Source: Psychrobacter sp. APC 3281 (GTDB lineage Bacteria > Pseudomonadota > Gammaproteobacteria > Pseudomonadales > Moraxellaceae). Taken from it: 64,000 nt of DNA. The DNA lies in the NCBI RefSeq assembly GCF_030407815.1, contig NZ_JASDCS010000013.1:27252-91251 (forward strand). The letters are read 5' to 3'. Position 1 is the stretch's first letter. Every line of letters starts with the position of its first letter. The translations under genes and the position numbers were made by a program. Of the stretch, positions 37,763 to 47,671 are shown one piece after another. A model generated the notes under the pieces. It was not told the origin of the DNA and made no database searches. It was given only the letters and a program-made list of their open reading frames with translations.

Positions 37763-39153
37763 CCTGCACGTTCCCTAATAGTCGTAAGACTGTCTTCAAT
37801 TAACAATTTACCATCGACGTAGACATCACGTAATAGATTGTCAGTTGGGTCGCTCATCTGATTTTCTTTGACGGTTGTTAGCTGGCCACTGTCGCCTTTT
37901 ACCAGTGCCAATCGTCCTTTTTTCGAGCGTTTTGAGCGGCTGGTGACAGGATCTTTATAAATATCCTTCCATGCGCCATCGATAGAGATAGCGCTAGATT
38001 TCATTGCCCAACTCATTGTGTCGCGGTTGACTTGCTGCAATAGACCACCGCCCATACCAAACGTCACGTTTTCTATACTGAAGCCTGCTTTGATGACCAC
38101 ATCAATAATTTTACTTAAGCTTTGCGAGCTGATGCCATCACCTTGGATGATGCGTACGTAGTCGGGCAGCACTTTATAGCCTTTGCTGTTTACGGTCGTG
38201 CCGAACTTCACTGCCAAGCGCTCCAACGCTTCGCGGACGACTTTAGCAGGCTCTCCACTATCTGGACGAATGACCAAGGTGCCGCCCATGTTCTTGACTT
38301 CATCTTTTAAGGCGTCGCCCCAGATATTGTCGATGGCATTCCATAAATCATAACTATCTGAAACGACCGAAAAGGCTTTATCTTTACCGCCAAACTGCTC
38401 GATCATATTGTGAAAAGCAGCAGTCTCGCCATCACGTCCCCATGCCGTCATCGTACTGTGCTCGGCCGCTGGAATAGAGAATGCAGGCATATCATCACCC
38501 ATCTGATACCAGCGACTAGCAGCAATAAGCGCTGTCATCGAGTCAGTACCAGCAAAGTTGACCAAATGAGCTAAGCTACCAAGTGCAACTGTTTCTTGGC
38601 TCGATGCACCGCGCGCGCCAAAGTCATGCAAGCGAAAAGGCAGGGACTCTGTATTGTCCGCTGATTTCTCTAATGCTTGACGGATAATGTCTTTGCAATA
38701 GTGAGAGACACTAGCGACCGTGGATGGATACCAAATCGCACGCAATAGCGCTGTTTCGATATAACTGGGTAGCCAGTAAAACTCAGGATCGGTATTGATC
38801 ACTTGGCAGACTACATTGGACACAGGCACGATACTGCCTTCGGGTACGGCTTGGATACGCAATGGCAAATAGCCGTCGTGTTTTTCAATCAAATGCTCCC
38901 AACCAGAACGATTGAAGGTTAGGCCGTGCGCTTGAATGACCTTTTCGGCTTCATCGATATCTTTATGAGTAATAGGAGTGCTTAAGTACTCTTTGATAAA
39001 GGCTTGTAGACCAAAGAACACCACATCGTAGTCGCCCTTGCGCGCCTCAATGTAGCTTGACAGATATTCACTACCGCTCGGGTATTGCACCCAATGTGAG
39101 GTCTTATAGCTGTCGCTATTTAAGATTAAATTGTTTAGATTACTAGTATACAT
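37756..39153 (-). CDS. nadV: Nicotinamide phosphoribosyltransferase NadV
   Basis: Makes nicotinamide mononucleotide from nicotinamide and PRPP. It is a 465-residue NAMPT-family protein starting YTSNLNNLILNSDSYKTSHW. The family block HDFGARGASSQETVALGSLAHLVNFAGTDS lies at about 176-206, and the late phosphate-binding RPDSGEPAKVVREAL and GDGIS blocks follow. The ATG at 39153 is 7 bases after GAGGAG; a GTG one codon earlier is less likely. With the downstream-acting NMNAT gene at 39350 it makes a two-step, deamidation-free route to NAD. Confidence 0.95.
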   Translation of the reverse strand: MYTSNLNNLILNSDSYKTSHWVQYPSGSEYLSSYIEARKGDYDVVFFGLQAFIKEYLSTPITHKDIDEAEKVIQAHGLTFNRSGWEHLIEKHDGYLPLRIQAVPEGSIVPVSNVVCQVINTDPEFYWLPSYIETALLRAIWYPSTVASVSHYCKDIIRQALEKSADNTESLPFRLHDFGARGASSQETVALGSLAHLVNFAGTDSMTALIAASRWYQMGDDMPAFSIPAAEHSTMTAWGRDGETAAFHNMIEQFGGKDKAFSVVSDSYDLWNAIDNIWGDALKDEVKNMGGTLVIRPDSGEPAKVVREALERLAVKFGTTVNSKGYKVLPDYVRIIQGDGISSQSLSKIIDVVIKAGFSIENVTFGMGGGLLQQVNRDTMSWAMKSSAISIDGAWKDIYKDPVTSRSKRSKKGRLALVKGDSGQLTTVKENQMSDPTDNLLRDVYVDGKLLIEDSLTTIRERAGW

Positions 39154-39349
39154 CACAGAACTCCTCTGCTTTGAAGTGCCGCAGCTGTCTTAATAAAAGA
39201 ACAGTGGCGGCGGTTGATTGCCGTCTATCGGCGTTGGTATCAAATCATTAGTGCATTATTTAGGGATAGCTGTTTTGATGATAATTTGCTCAAGTCGCTA
39301 TTAGAAGAGTCTACTAAAAAGACTACTAGAAAAAGCGATTAGCAGCGAA

Positions 39350-40417
39350 CTACAAGCCAACCATTTTAGTAATAATCGCATAGTGATCTTCAAACATCAT
39401 CTTCGCATCGAGCTCAGCCAATGGTAACCAAAATGCCTTGGTCGCATCATCGCCGCCTTTTACTTTTGGCAAACCTTTTGGATCGTTTTTGAGCTGAAAA
39501 TAAAACGCTTGAGTAATGGTGCGACCACGCGCTGAGCGATATGGGTCGTCAAAGGTATGTTGGCTATGGCAGGAGCCGCGCAATACTGGCTCAGGCACCT
39601 TGAGGCGAGTTTCTTCACGTAGCTCACGGATACAAGCATCAAACAGCGTCTCTTTTGGATTTAGAAATCCACCTGGCAGCGCCCACAGTCCGCGCCCTGG
39701 CATACTGCGTCGCTCAACCAGTAGGATGTGCCCTGACTGTACGATCAATGCATCGGCAGTCATAAAGGTCGGTGGATATGGTGCTGATTCCCACTGTCTT
39801 TTATATTTATCGATAAAGTCTGCTTCTTCATGCAGCTGATGATAATCGTCAGTTTGTTTGAATGCATCGAGGACGTTACGCGTCGACTCAGGCGTACGCT
39901 CAGGTGTTGGCGTAGCACCCATTAGATAGCTATCACGAATAGGCGTGGCTGATAAGTTATGATAATTGGGCACTGACACAGAGTCCCAGTTGGGGAACAG
40001 TGACAGATAGTACGATGAGCTATCTTTTGAATGACCAATCAAGCCAATGTCCGTCTGCAAGTCACCAGTGACAGATTTCACGCCTGCTTGCACATACTGT
40101 AGCCAGCGAGTGTCATTGTAGAGTGCATCATCTAAGCCAACACAGTGAATGCGTGCGGCTTCTTCTTCAGAGTAGGCACCTTTGATCATAGCGGCACGCT
40201 CAGCGACGCTAAATGGATTGCGTAAGCTACGTGGCAAGTTGGCTGAGCCGATCAGCATAATCACTTCATCTGAGCGTTTTAATGCCTCATCGATGACGGC
40301 TTTGTGCCCAGCATGAAACGGCTGAAAGCGTCCGATAAAGACTAGATAACGATAGTGCTTACTGCTTTTCTGATCTAGGTTTTGCTTATCTGACTGTTGC
40401 TCTGATAATTCACTCAT
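39350..40417 (-). CDS. nadM: Bifunctional NMN adenylyltransferase/Nudix hydrolase
   Basis: Two-domain protein of 355 residues. The N-terminal nucleotidyltransferase has GRFQPFHAGH at 29-38, which adenylates NMN to NAD. The C-terminal Nudix domain has an intact Nudix box at 249-272 with the REL-EE core, and family members hydrolyse ADP-ribose. An AGGAAG site 9 bases before ATG 40417 fixes the start; a TTG three codons upstream would sit on that site. It lies upstream of nadV with a 196-base gap. The NadM-Nudix type is known from other NAD salvage clusters. Confidence 0.94.
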   Translation of the reverse strand: MSELSEQQSDKQNLDQKSSKHYRYLVFIGRFQPFHAGHKAVIDEALKRSDEVIMLIGSANLPRSLRNPFSVAERAAMIKGAYSEEEAARIHCVGLDDALYNDTRWLQYVQAGVKSVTGDLQTDIGLIGHSKDSSSYYLSLFPNWDSVSVPNYHNLSATPIRDSYLMGATPTPERTPESTRNVLDAFKQTDDYHQLHEEADFIDKYKRQWESAPYPPTFMTADALIVQSGHILLVERRSMPGRGLWALPGGFLNPKETLFDACIRELREETRLKVPEPVLRGSCHSQHTFDDPYRSARGRTITQAFYFQLKNDPKGLPKVKGGDDATKAFWLPLAELDAKMMFEDHYAIITKMVGL

Positions 40418-40528
40418 AGACGCCAACTTCCTACGACTTATTTTTATTGATTAAAAATTAATGACGCTAATACTGACACAGCCTATGACTTTCTGACAAG
40501 TATAAAGATGTTTTGTTGAACCTGTTAG

Positions 40529-40828
40529 TTAGGTTGTATGTAGATAGATGAGTGTATTTCCTATAAGGAACAGGGTAATAAATAAAATAATCATGACAGT
40601 ATATATTGAGAAGTAGCACTTAAAAGCATTTGCTTCTTTGGGGGTTAGGTCACTTTTGTGATCCGCATAAAAGATTATGTGATATGAGGGATTATAAAAC
40701 AGGACGAGCACATAGGGCGCTTTGTCATAACGATTCATTATTTGCTTGGTTATAGTAAAGTAGTACTGATAAACAATTGCCATAGCAATAGTTAAAACAG
40801 CAAAGGTAATCAGTATTAAAGTGGTCAT
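40529..40828 (-). CDS. Small membrane protein, unknown function
   Basis: A 99-residue protein with two predicted membrane helices (about 1-23 and 72-95) and a polar, Tyr-rich loop between them. I recognise no family. Its ATG overlaps the stop of the upstream hydrolase gene as TAATG, which argues that it is translated. Lack of similarity is an impression only. Confidence 0.7.
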   Translation of the reverse strand: MTTLILITFAVLTIAMAIVYQYYFTITKQIMNRYDKAPYVLVLFYNPSYHIIFYADHKSDLTPKEANAFKCYFSIYTVMIILFITLFLIGNTLIYLHTT

Positions 40829-41829
40829 TATTTACCCTGAGTTCTCGCATGCTTCTCTATCCATGCCGTTACCGTTGGCCAAATCTCTGTGGCTGCGTTA
40901 CGACTGATCATGATGCGACTGTGCGTATAGTCATCTAAATCGCCATTACTGAGCGAATACTCTCGAAAGACATTAGTTAAATTATTAAAGCCTTCAAAAA
41001 ACAAACGACAGCCGCGAGTAGGGGAGATGAAGGTATCGCCTTTTGCGCTAATAGAATAAACGGGAATGGTAATCTGAGCCATATGATGTCGATAGTCAAT
41101 AAAGTCATCTGCAGTACTTTTCTGCTGATGAGTGCTTTCGTTCACTTCGTCTATATTCGCTCTACCTTTATCAAAATTAGCCTTTTTCAAAAAACTACTT
41201 TTAAAGTTTTTACACAAATTCCAATCGTACCACTGAGTCATCGTATAGTAGCTTTCGTTAAAAGGGCCGACTTTGAACTGCTTAGCGGGTATGAAGCCGA
41301 CCAATCGAGTAACTATCTTGGCCGTAAGGATTTTCGCGTGGCTGGTCGAGTCTTGCGCCGCCCCAAAAGCTTGGCAGGCAAACATACTGATGCTATTGAC
41401 CTTATCGATATAGCTTGGGTTTTGGACGAGAAACATGGTCAGGCCAACACCGCCACCACTATGAGTGACGCAATGCAGGTTATTGAGCTTTAATTCTTCA
41501 AAGAAATAGCGAAAAGTCGCCTCATAGTCGTAAGTGGCGACGGTCTCAAAGTTGAACTTTTCTTTCGGTAGTGAGCTATCACCATGTCCACGCCATTCCA
41601 TGATGTAGCAGTGATGACCAAGCCCTGCAAAGTATTCGGCGATTTTGAGGCAAGTTTGCTTGTCAGAAAACGTACCATGCGTCAAAAATATGTTTTGCGG
41701 TGTGATGTCAGGCAGGTTGTTTTCTGACGTGTTAGCTATCGTATCTTTGTCTGAATTATCAACTACTTTCCAAACGGCAATTTGCTCATCGTCCTTGGTA
41801 GTTACTAGGTGCAACGTCCGTGTCATCAT
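40828..41829 (-). CDS. Alpha/beta hydrolase
   Basis: A 333-residue hydrolase. The oxyanion-side block FLTHGTFSDKQTC (about 48-60) and MEWRGHGDSS precede the nucleophile elbow THSGGGVGL with Ser124. A late His in DYTHSRIM is a candidate catalytic base. There is no signal peptide. Two ATGs in tandem start the ORF. A four-copy 16-bp tandem repeat lies 27 bases upstream of the start, in the likely promoter. The next gene, a small membrane protein, is coupled by a 1-base overlap. Confidence 0.82.
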   Translation of the reverse strand: MMTRTLHLVTTKDDEQIAVWKVVDNSDKDTIANTSENNLPDITPQNIFLTHGTFSDKQTCLKIAEYFAGLGHHCYIMEWRGHGDSSLPKEKFNFETVATYDYEATFRYFFEELKLNNLHCVTHSGGGVGLTMFLVQNPSYIDKVNSISMFACQAFGAAQDSTSHAKILTAKIVTRLVGFIPAKQFKVGPFNESYYTMTQWYDWNLCKNFKSSFLKKANFDKGRANIDEVNESTHQQKSTADDFIDYRHHMAQITIPVYSISAKGDTFISPTRGCRLFFEGFNNLTNVFREYSLSNGDLDDYTHSRIMISRNAATEIWPTVTAWIEKHARTQGK

Positions 41830-42428
41830 AAAATGATCCTATCCAAAAAACACATGATATTTATACAAGTAGATATTTATACAAGTAGATATTTATACAA
41901 GGCGATATTTGTACAAGACAATTAAAAGCTACCATGCTCATAACGCTAATGCATAAAATCATTCAAATTATCAATACTACGTCAAAACCAGATGACTTGC
42001 TCGGACTAGATGTGAACGGTATGGCATATCGAAAACGCTGAGTGCGCTTGATAAATGGTACCGCTGTCTTTATATAGAGAATAACTTCGCAGCCTACACA
42101 ATCATTCAGTGTGTTTATCTGTCATGGTTTAAATATTGAGTTACTTTGCCACCTGTTAGCATCATTAAAAAAACCAATGACAACCATTTACAACGGTCGC
42201 TATTCAATTCACAGTAGCGTGGTCGGAATTGATGCTTGATTCAGGTATAATGACTGCTATAGATGGATTAAACTTTATACTCATGTCGACCAATGTCATA
42301 CAATAATAAATACCAATCATTGCCAGTCTGCATGCTTTATATAAATCGTAAACATTTTAAAAATCCAAATTCACGACACAGTAGCCATAATAGATATAGC
42401 GTTTGTGTCATAACGCATAGGAAACATT
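41830..42428. other. 599-bp divergent gap upstream of nfuA
   Basis: Holds the tandem repeat at 41856-41919 near the hydrolase and a TATAAT box near 42248-42253 facing nfuA. The -35 at the right distance is poor. No IscR-type site was recognised. No ORF was seen. Confidence 0.5.
41856..41919. repeat. Four-copy 16-bp tandem repeat
   Basis: GATATTTATACAAGTA occurs twice exactly (41856-41871, 41872-41887), then as a copy differing in the last two bases (41888-41903) and a copy with three differences (41904-41919). It lies 27 bases upstream of the hydrolase start on the minus strand. Each unit carries a TTGTATAAAT string on that strand, resembling promoter boxes. Confidence 0.95.
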
Positions 42429-43112
42429 ATGAGTGAGCAAAACCAAGCTGATAACCAACTAGACCAAACTGCTGGCTATGAATCAGCCCTAGATACCGAG
42501 CAAGTCGAAGCAAAAAGTAACATCACTATCACTGAGTCAGCTCAAGGCTACTTAGCAGATTTGTTGTCTAAGCAAGATACCGATGGTATCGGTGTGCGTA
42601 TCTTCGTTGAGCATCCTGGTACGCCGCGTGCAGAGTGCTGCATGGCTTATAACCAGCCGGGCGAAGAAGACAGCGCTGACTTGCGTTTTACGTATGAAAA
42701 CTTCTCTGCATTTATCGAGGCGGCGTCAGTACCTTATCTAGAAGACGCGGTCATCGATTATAATAAAGATCGTTTCGGTGGTCAGCTGACTTTCCGCGCA
42801 CCAAACTCTAAAGTGCCTAAAGTAGGCGCTGATGCCAGTGTCGAAGAGCGCATCAACTATGTATTGCAGTCAGAAATTAACCCTGGCTTGGCAGCTCATG
42901 GTGGTGACGTACAGTTGCTTGAGCTGATTGATGAGGAAGGCATTGGTCTAACCGCTGTATTGAAATTCGGCGGTGGTTGCCAAGGGTGTTCAGCGGTTGA
43001 TATGACTCTACGTCAAGGCGTTGAAGTACAGTTGAAACAGCAAATTCCAGAATTGACCCAAGTGGTTGACGAGACTGACCATACTCGTACAGAGAATGCT
43101 TACTACAAATAA
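42429..43112 (+). CDS. nfuA: Fe/S biogenesis protein NfuA
   Basis: Carrier that delivers [4Fe-4S] clusters to apo-proteins. The N-terminal degenerate A-type domain (about 32-125) is followed by the Nfu domain with the cluster-binding GGGCQGCS motif (Cys184, Cys187). It is 227 residues, longer than E. coli NfuA (191) because of a 30-residue acidic, Gln-rich N-terminus. An AGGAAA ribosome binding site supports the start. Single-gene unit with a terminator. Confidence 0.96.
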   Translation: MSEQNQADNQLDQTAGYESALDTEQVEAKSNITITESAQGYLADLLSKQDTDGIGVRIFVEHPGTPRAECCMAYNQPGEEDSADLRFTYENFSAFIEAASVPYLEDAVIDYNKDRFGGQLTFRAPNSKVPKVGADASVEERINYVLQSEINPGLAAHGGDVQLLELIDEEGIGLTAVLKFGGGCQGCSAVDMTLRQGVEVQLKQQIPELTQVVDETDHTRTENAYYK

Positions 43113-43240
43113 AAGTAGATAAAAGCCAAGTGGCTGCTATAAAGGTGGCCATTATCTCTAATATAGATATGCCTGTTTGGTTTGCTGCTTATGAATATTT
43201 GTCATGAAGAGATGAGTATTTTGCTATTCTTTTAATAAAG

Positions 43241-43271
43241 AAGCTGAGTTATGATGAACTCAGCTTTTTTT
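43241..43271 (+). terminator. Terminator of nfuA
   Basis: AAGCTGAGTT pairs perfectly with AACTCAGCTT around a 6-base loop, followed by a T-run. Confidence 0.9.
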
Positions 43272-43362
43272 ACTGCTATGATTTAGCAGACAGTTTTTTA
43301 AGATGGTTTTTGAGCGATACGTCGTCAACAAATCATCTTTTATCAAAATAAAGGAATGTACT

Positions 43363-44685
43363 ATGAGTGACGGATCAGCAGACCAGCAAGCAGCCCAACA
43401 ACCAGAAACCCCTCAACGTCTTGAGACCTTAGCGATTCATGCAGGCTATAGTGTAGAGCCAACGACCAAAGCAGTCGCCGTGCCTATTTATCATACCAGT
43501 TCATATGCGTTTGATAATACTCAGCATGGTGCAGATCTGTTTGATTTAAAAGTCGCAGGCAACATCTATACTCGTATCATGAATCCGACCAATGCGGTGC
43601 TAGAAGAGCGTGTGGCTGCATTAGAAGGTGGTATCGGTGCGCTTGCCGTAGCCTCTGGTATGGCTGCCATTACTTATGCGATTCAGACTATTTGCGAAGC
43701 AGGCGACAATATCGTCGCTGTATCAACGCTATATGGCGGTACTTACAATTTATTTGCTCATGCATTGCCGCGTCAAGGTATCGAAGTGCGCTTCTTCGAT
43801 CATAAAGACCCAGAAGCCATTCGTGATTTGATTGATGACAAGACCAAAATGGTGTTTGCAGAGAGTATCGGTAACCCGCTAGGTAATATCGTCGATATTC
43901 AAGCGCTCAGTGATGTCGCTCATGAATACGGCGTACCTGTCGTGATTGATAATACGGTGGCGACGCCTGCGATATGTCGTCCATTTGAGTTCGGTGCAGA
44001 TATCGTAGTTCACTCATTGACCAAATATATGAGCGGAACTGGTACTTCAATCGGTGGTGCAATTGTCGATAGTGGCAAGTTTGCTTGGGGCGATTATCCT
44101 GAGCGTTTCCCACTGTTGAATACGCCAGATCACAGCTATCACGGTGTGAACTTCGTCAAAGACGTAGGCGCGCCAGCCTTTATTGCCCGTGCCCGCGTTG
44201 CGCCATTACGTAATACTGGCGCAGCCCTCAGCCCGCTTAATGCCTTTGGTATCTTGCAGGGTATGGAGACGCTAAGTCTACGTATGGAGCGTCACGTGCA
44301 AAACGCACAAGCCGTCGCAGAATATTTGCGTGACCATGACAAAGTTGCTTGGGTTAAATACGCAGGTCTGTCTGACCATCCTGAGCACGATCTTGCCAAA
44401 AAATACATGAAAGGCACGCCTTCTGCCATTTTGACCTTTGGTGTTAAAGGTGGGTTAGAAGCTGGTGCGCGCTTTATTGATGCGCTGCAACTGATTACTC
44501 GTTTGGTAAACATCGGTGATGCGAAATCATTGGCCTGTCATCCAGCGACGACCACCCATCGTCAGTTAAATGAGCAAGAGCTAGAAAATGCAGGCGTTAG
44601 TACGGATATGGTACGACTATCGATTGGTATCGAACATATCGAAGATATCAAAGCCGATCTCGCGCAAGCATTAGCTTCTGCTTAA
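43363..44685 (+). CDS. metY: O-acetylhomoserine sulfhydrylase (MetY-type)
   Basis: PLP enzyme that makes homocysteine from O-acetylhomoserine and sulfide. The 440-residue product contains ETLAIHAGYSVEPTTKAVAVPIYHTSSY, the substrate-side NIYTRIMNPTNAVLEERVA, and the PLP-binding HSLTKYMSGTG with Lys221. The late SLACHPATTTHRQL block is typical of MetY. The frame is open to 43303, but AAGGA lies 8 bases before ATG 43363. A terminator follows. Confidence 0.94.
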   Translation: MSDGSADQQAAQQPETPQRLETLAIHAGYSVEPTTKAVAVPIYHTSSYAFDNTQHGADLFDLKVAGNIYTRIMNPTNAVLEERVAALEGGIGALAVASGMAAITYAIQTICEAGDNIVAVSTLYGGTYNLFAHALPRQGIEVRFFDHKDPEAIRDLIDDKTKMVFAESIGNPLGNIVDIQALSDVAHEYGVPVVIDNTVATPAICRPFEFGADIVVHSLTKYMSGTGTSIGGAIVDSGKFAWGDYPERFPLLNTPDHSYHGVNFVKDVGAPAFIARARVAPLRNTGAALSPLNAFGILQGMETLSLRMERHVQNAQAVAEYLRDHDKVAWVKYAGLSDHPEHDLAKKYMKGTPSAILTFGVKGGLEAGARFIDALQLITRLVNIGDAKSLACHPATTTHRQLNEQELENAGVSTDMVRLSIGIEHIEDIKADLAQALASA

Positions 44686-44736
44686 TATAAAGAGTGCTTA
44701 TTAAGTTGAGCAAACTGTTTGAGCAAGTCCAATATA

Positions 44737-44771
44737 AAAAAAGCCCATATCGATTTGATATGGGCTTTTTG
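44737..44771. terminator. Terminator between metY and PfkB kinase
   Basis: AAAAAGCCCATATC pairs perfectly with GATATGGGCTTTTT around a 5-base loop; serves both convergent genes. Confidence 0.93.
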
Positions 44772-44799
44772 TTTTGCGTCCAACAGATGTGTTTAACCA

Positions 44800-45819
44800 T
44801 TAAGCAGACAGTACACGCTGCGCGATATCTCGATAATCCTGCGAAACAAGACGCGGTCCAAACTGTTGAATAACTTGTGCTGATATTTCGCTGGCAAGAC
44901 GACCGCATTCTGGCAGACTATACTGCTGCGACAATGCATATAAGAAAGCACCAGCGTAGTTATCGCCTGCACCGTTGGTATCGATGACGTTGGCCACTGC
45001 TGGCGTTGCAACGTCATAGACTTCAACTTCTGCCTCGTCATTAGGCTGGTGGGCGATTACCGCACCATTGGCACCATCAGTGACGACGGCAATTTGGCAA
45101 TATTCAAGCAGGGCACGCGCCGCTGCTTTGACTTGTTTTTTATCGGTGAATAGCTTGGCTTCTTCGCTATTACAGAATATCACTGCGACTTTGTTGCCGA
45201 GCATATTAAGCAAACCATCTTTGGCAAATTTTACTACCGCAGGGTCAGCAAAGCTCACTGCAATTTTTGCATTATGGATACCGGCTTGTTGACGTAATTG
45301 AGTCATTGCTGGTTGGATGCTCTCAGACATCGCCAGATAGCCTTCGATATATAGCCAATCTGCTTGAGTCAACGCGTCAAAATCAACATTGTCAGCGACA
45401 ATCTCACTTGAAGTGCCAAGATAGGTCTGCATGGTGCGTTCGCCATCTTCGGTAACGGCAACCACACATGAGCCGGTCACGCCGCCTTCATGGATAGATT
45501 TGTCTGAGGTTGCGACGCCTGCTTCGTGCAAGTCTCTGAGGTAAAACGCCCCTTGATCGTCATCACCGACGCGGCAAGCATAAAAAGGCTTACCGCCTAA
45601 GCTGGCAAAGGTAAACATAGTATTGGCTGCTGATCCGCCGCCGGCTTGTTTTGATGGCTCAATCTCAGCCAGTTTAAAGTAAGCCAGTAGTTGCTGCTGC
45701 TCTTCAATACCAGCCAGCGTCATATTACCTTTGGTCAGCTCGGTCTCTTCTAGTGCCGCATCTGATAGCACATACTCGTGATCAACCAACGCATTACCTA
45801 TTGCCATTACATCGTACAT
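44800..45819 (-). CDS. PfkB-family sugar/nucleoside kinase (adenosine kinase-like)
   Basis: A 339-residue ribokinase-fold kinase. PfkB signature 1 is GGGSAANTMFTFASLGG (about 60-76) and signature 2 is DTNGAGDNYAGAFLYAL with the catalytic Asp. The overall pattern resembles bacterial adenosine kinase-like proteins. The physiological substrate could be adenosine, inosine or a sugar. Starts 54 bases after the rsmI stop on the same strand. Confidence 0.85.
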   Translation of the reverse strand: MYDVMAIGNALVDHEYVLSDAALEETELTKGNMTLAGIEEQQQLLAYFKLAEIEPSKQAGGGSAANTMFTFASLGGKPFYACRVGDDDQGAFYLRDLHEAGVATSDKSIHEGGVTGSCVVAVTEDGERTMQTYLGTSSEIVADNVDFDALTQADWLYIEGYLAMSESIQPAMTQLRQQAGIHNAKIAVSFADPAVVKFAKDGLLNMLGNKVAVIFCNSEEAKLFTDKKQVKAAARALLEYCQIAVVTDGANGAVIAHQPNDEAEVEVYDVATPAVANVIDTNGAGDNYAGAFLYALSQQYSLPECGRLASEISAQVIQQFGPRLVSQDYRDIAQRVLSA

Positions 45820-45872
45820 TGCTTATCTCTCCTCAATTCATTTATAAATGGTTATCTTTTTATTATTAAAAA

Positions 45873-46829
45873 CTAGTCTGCTTGCAACTCTAGTAGACGC
45901 TGATAAAGTGCATTTTTCTTTACACCAGTGATGTCAGAGGCCAGTGCGGCTGCTTTTTTGACTGACAAATCCTCCAACAAACGCTGTAGCAATTTATCAT
46001 GCGTACTGATGTCGTCAGTATCTTTTGCCACACCGACGCCAGCGACGACCACAACTATCTCACCGCGTTGCTGATTGTCATCTGCTTTGACAAACTCAAC
46101 CAACTCGCCAAGGGTGCTCTTATGTACCGTCTCAAACGTCTTGGTCAATTCACGGCAAAAAGTCACTGCACGGTCTGCACCAAATATCGTTGCCATGTCT
46201 TCTAGACTAGATACGATACGATGCGGCGCTTCATAAAAGATTAAAGTTTCGGTACGTGCGATTAGATCGCTCAGCTGTTTTTGACGACCATGCGTTTTGG
46301 CGGGCAAGAACCCAATAAAGCTAAATCGATCAGAGGGTAACCCTGCTACTGACAATGCGCCAATTGCAGCAGAAGCCCCAACGATAGGTGATACGGTCAC
46401 GCCAGCTTCATGCGCGGCTTGTACCAGTTGATAGCCTGGATCGCTGACCAGAGGTGTACCCGCATCACTAATCAAGGCAACCGAATGACCTTGTTCAATC
46501 ATTTCGATAATTTTGGGCGTTTGAATGGCGCTATTATGTTCATGATAGGCCCATAGTTTATTATGACCTTTTTGCTTTGTCGTCGTGTCATCATTTTCAA
46601 TACTACTTTTGGCAGGACGAGTCTCTGAGTCTTTTGTCTCGTCAGCCTTACTGCCTTTGGTATCGATGCCAAAATGTGACAGTAGTTTACCTGAGGTGCG
46701 GGTGTCTTCGCAGGCAATAATGGCGACCTGCTTTAAGACATCAATTGCGTGCGATGTCATGTCGGACATATTGCCAATCGGCGTGGCAACGATATAGAGA
46801 CAAGCTGGCATCGCAGTAGGGGTAGACAT
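45873..46829 (-). CDS. rsmI: 16S rRNA 2'-O-ribose C1402 methyltransferase RsmI
   Basis: SAM-dependent methyltransferase of 318 residues that modifies C1402 in the ribosomal P site. Motifs are LYIVATPIGNMSDMT at the start, EDTRTSGKLLSHFGI, ALISDAGTPLVSDPGYQLV and the late FYEAPHRI and VVAGV blocks. A polar insert of about 30 residues (57-88, rich in Lys/Glu/Thr) interrupts the family between HFGI and the YHEHN block; E. coli RsmI lacks it. It is divergent from yraN, as in the conserved rsmI-yraN-dolP neighbourhood. Confidence 0.94.
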   Translation of the reverse strand: MSTPTAMPACLYIVATPIGNMSDMTSHAIDVLKQVAIIACEDTRTSGKLLSHFGIDTKGSKADETKDSETRPAKSSIENDDTTTKQKGHNKLWAYHEHNSAIQTPKIIEMIEQGHSVALISDAGTPLVSDPGYQLVQAAHEAGVTVSPIVGASAAIGALSVAGLPSDRFSFIGFLPAKTHGRQKQLSDLIARTETLIFYEAPHRIVSSLEDMATIFGADRAVTFCRELTKTFETVHKSTLGELVEFVKADDNQQRGEIVVVVAGVGVAKDTDDISTHDKLLQRLLEDLSVKKAAALASDITGVKKNALYQRLLELQAD

Positions 46830-47020
46830 GAAAACCTCGGGTCGTTAAAAAAACGTGAAAAAATAATAGTGCGCTAGTATGTACAGTCGTTATCTATGGT
46901 TTTTCAGTCAGATAATAAGTGAGGGAGCCGATAGATTTTGAGAGTAGAATGCGCAGAAGTGGCTAGTTTAGCATGTTGTGCTATGATAATTCTCAAATGT
47001 TCATCAGACCAATCAACCTT

Positions 47021-47458
47021 ATGAAGAACCATAAGCCTTTAATCTTAACCTCACCAAAACAACGCCAAGGTAGTCGGTTTGAGCAGCAGGCGTGTGAGTA
47101 TTTACAAGCGCAAGGGTTAAGGCTAGTCGCGCAAAATTGGCAACAGCCAAAAGTAGGTGAGCTGGATCTGGTCATGATTGAGACAGGTTCAGCATGGTCA
47201 ACACTGGTATTTATTGAAGTTCGCCAGCGCAAGTCCTCGAATTATGGCGATGCGGCACTCAGCGTGACAGCAAGCAAACAGCGCAAAGTTATTAAGACAG
47301 CGCAGTCCTTTTTGCAGCAGCATCCTGAGTATGCTCATTATGATTGCCGGTTTGATGTCATTGCTTACAACACGATGAGTAAGTCAAATTCAAGAAATGA
47401 GCAGTTAGACCATCAACCAGAATGGATTCAAAATGCTTTTATAGCCAGTGCTTGGTAA
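47021..47458 (+). CDS. yraN: YraN/UPF0102 family endonuclease-like protein
   Basis: A short PD-(D/E)xK-fold protein with the family pattern GSRFEQQACEYLQAQGLRLVAQNWQ, GELDLVMI (catalytic Asp) and FIEVRQRKSSNYGDAALSVTASKQRK. It is thought to act on branched DNA but its role is unproven. Possible starts are ATGs at 46973, 46997 and 47021; none has a good ribosome binding site, and 47021 (145 residues) best matches the family length. Confidence 0.82.
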   Translation: MKNHKPLILTSPKQRQGSRFEQQACEYLQAQGLRLVAQNWQQPKVGELDLVMIETGSAWSTLVFIEVRQRKSSNYGDAALSVTASKQRKVIKTAQSFLQQHPEYAHYDCRFDVIAYNTMSKSNSRNEQLDHQPEWIQNAFIASAW

Positions 47459-47671
47459 TAGAATAAGTGAGATAGATGCTGCCAAATGAAGCATCTAACC
47501 ATATCTGACAAGTAAGGTTCGTTACTAAAAAGCTAACCGCTGATGGCCAAAATTAAGTAAAGTAGCGGTTATAGTCAAGTTCCTATAAATCAGATACAGT
47601 ATTATCTTACCGCTACGTTTAGCTCGTCACTACTTATAAAATTGTCACAACCATGTTCTAAGAGGTAAATA

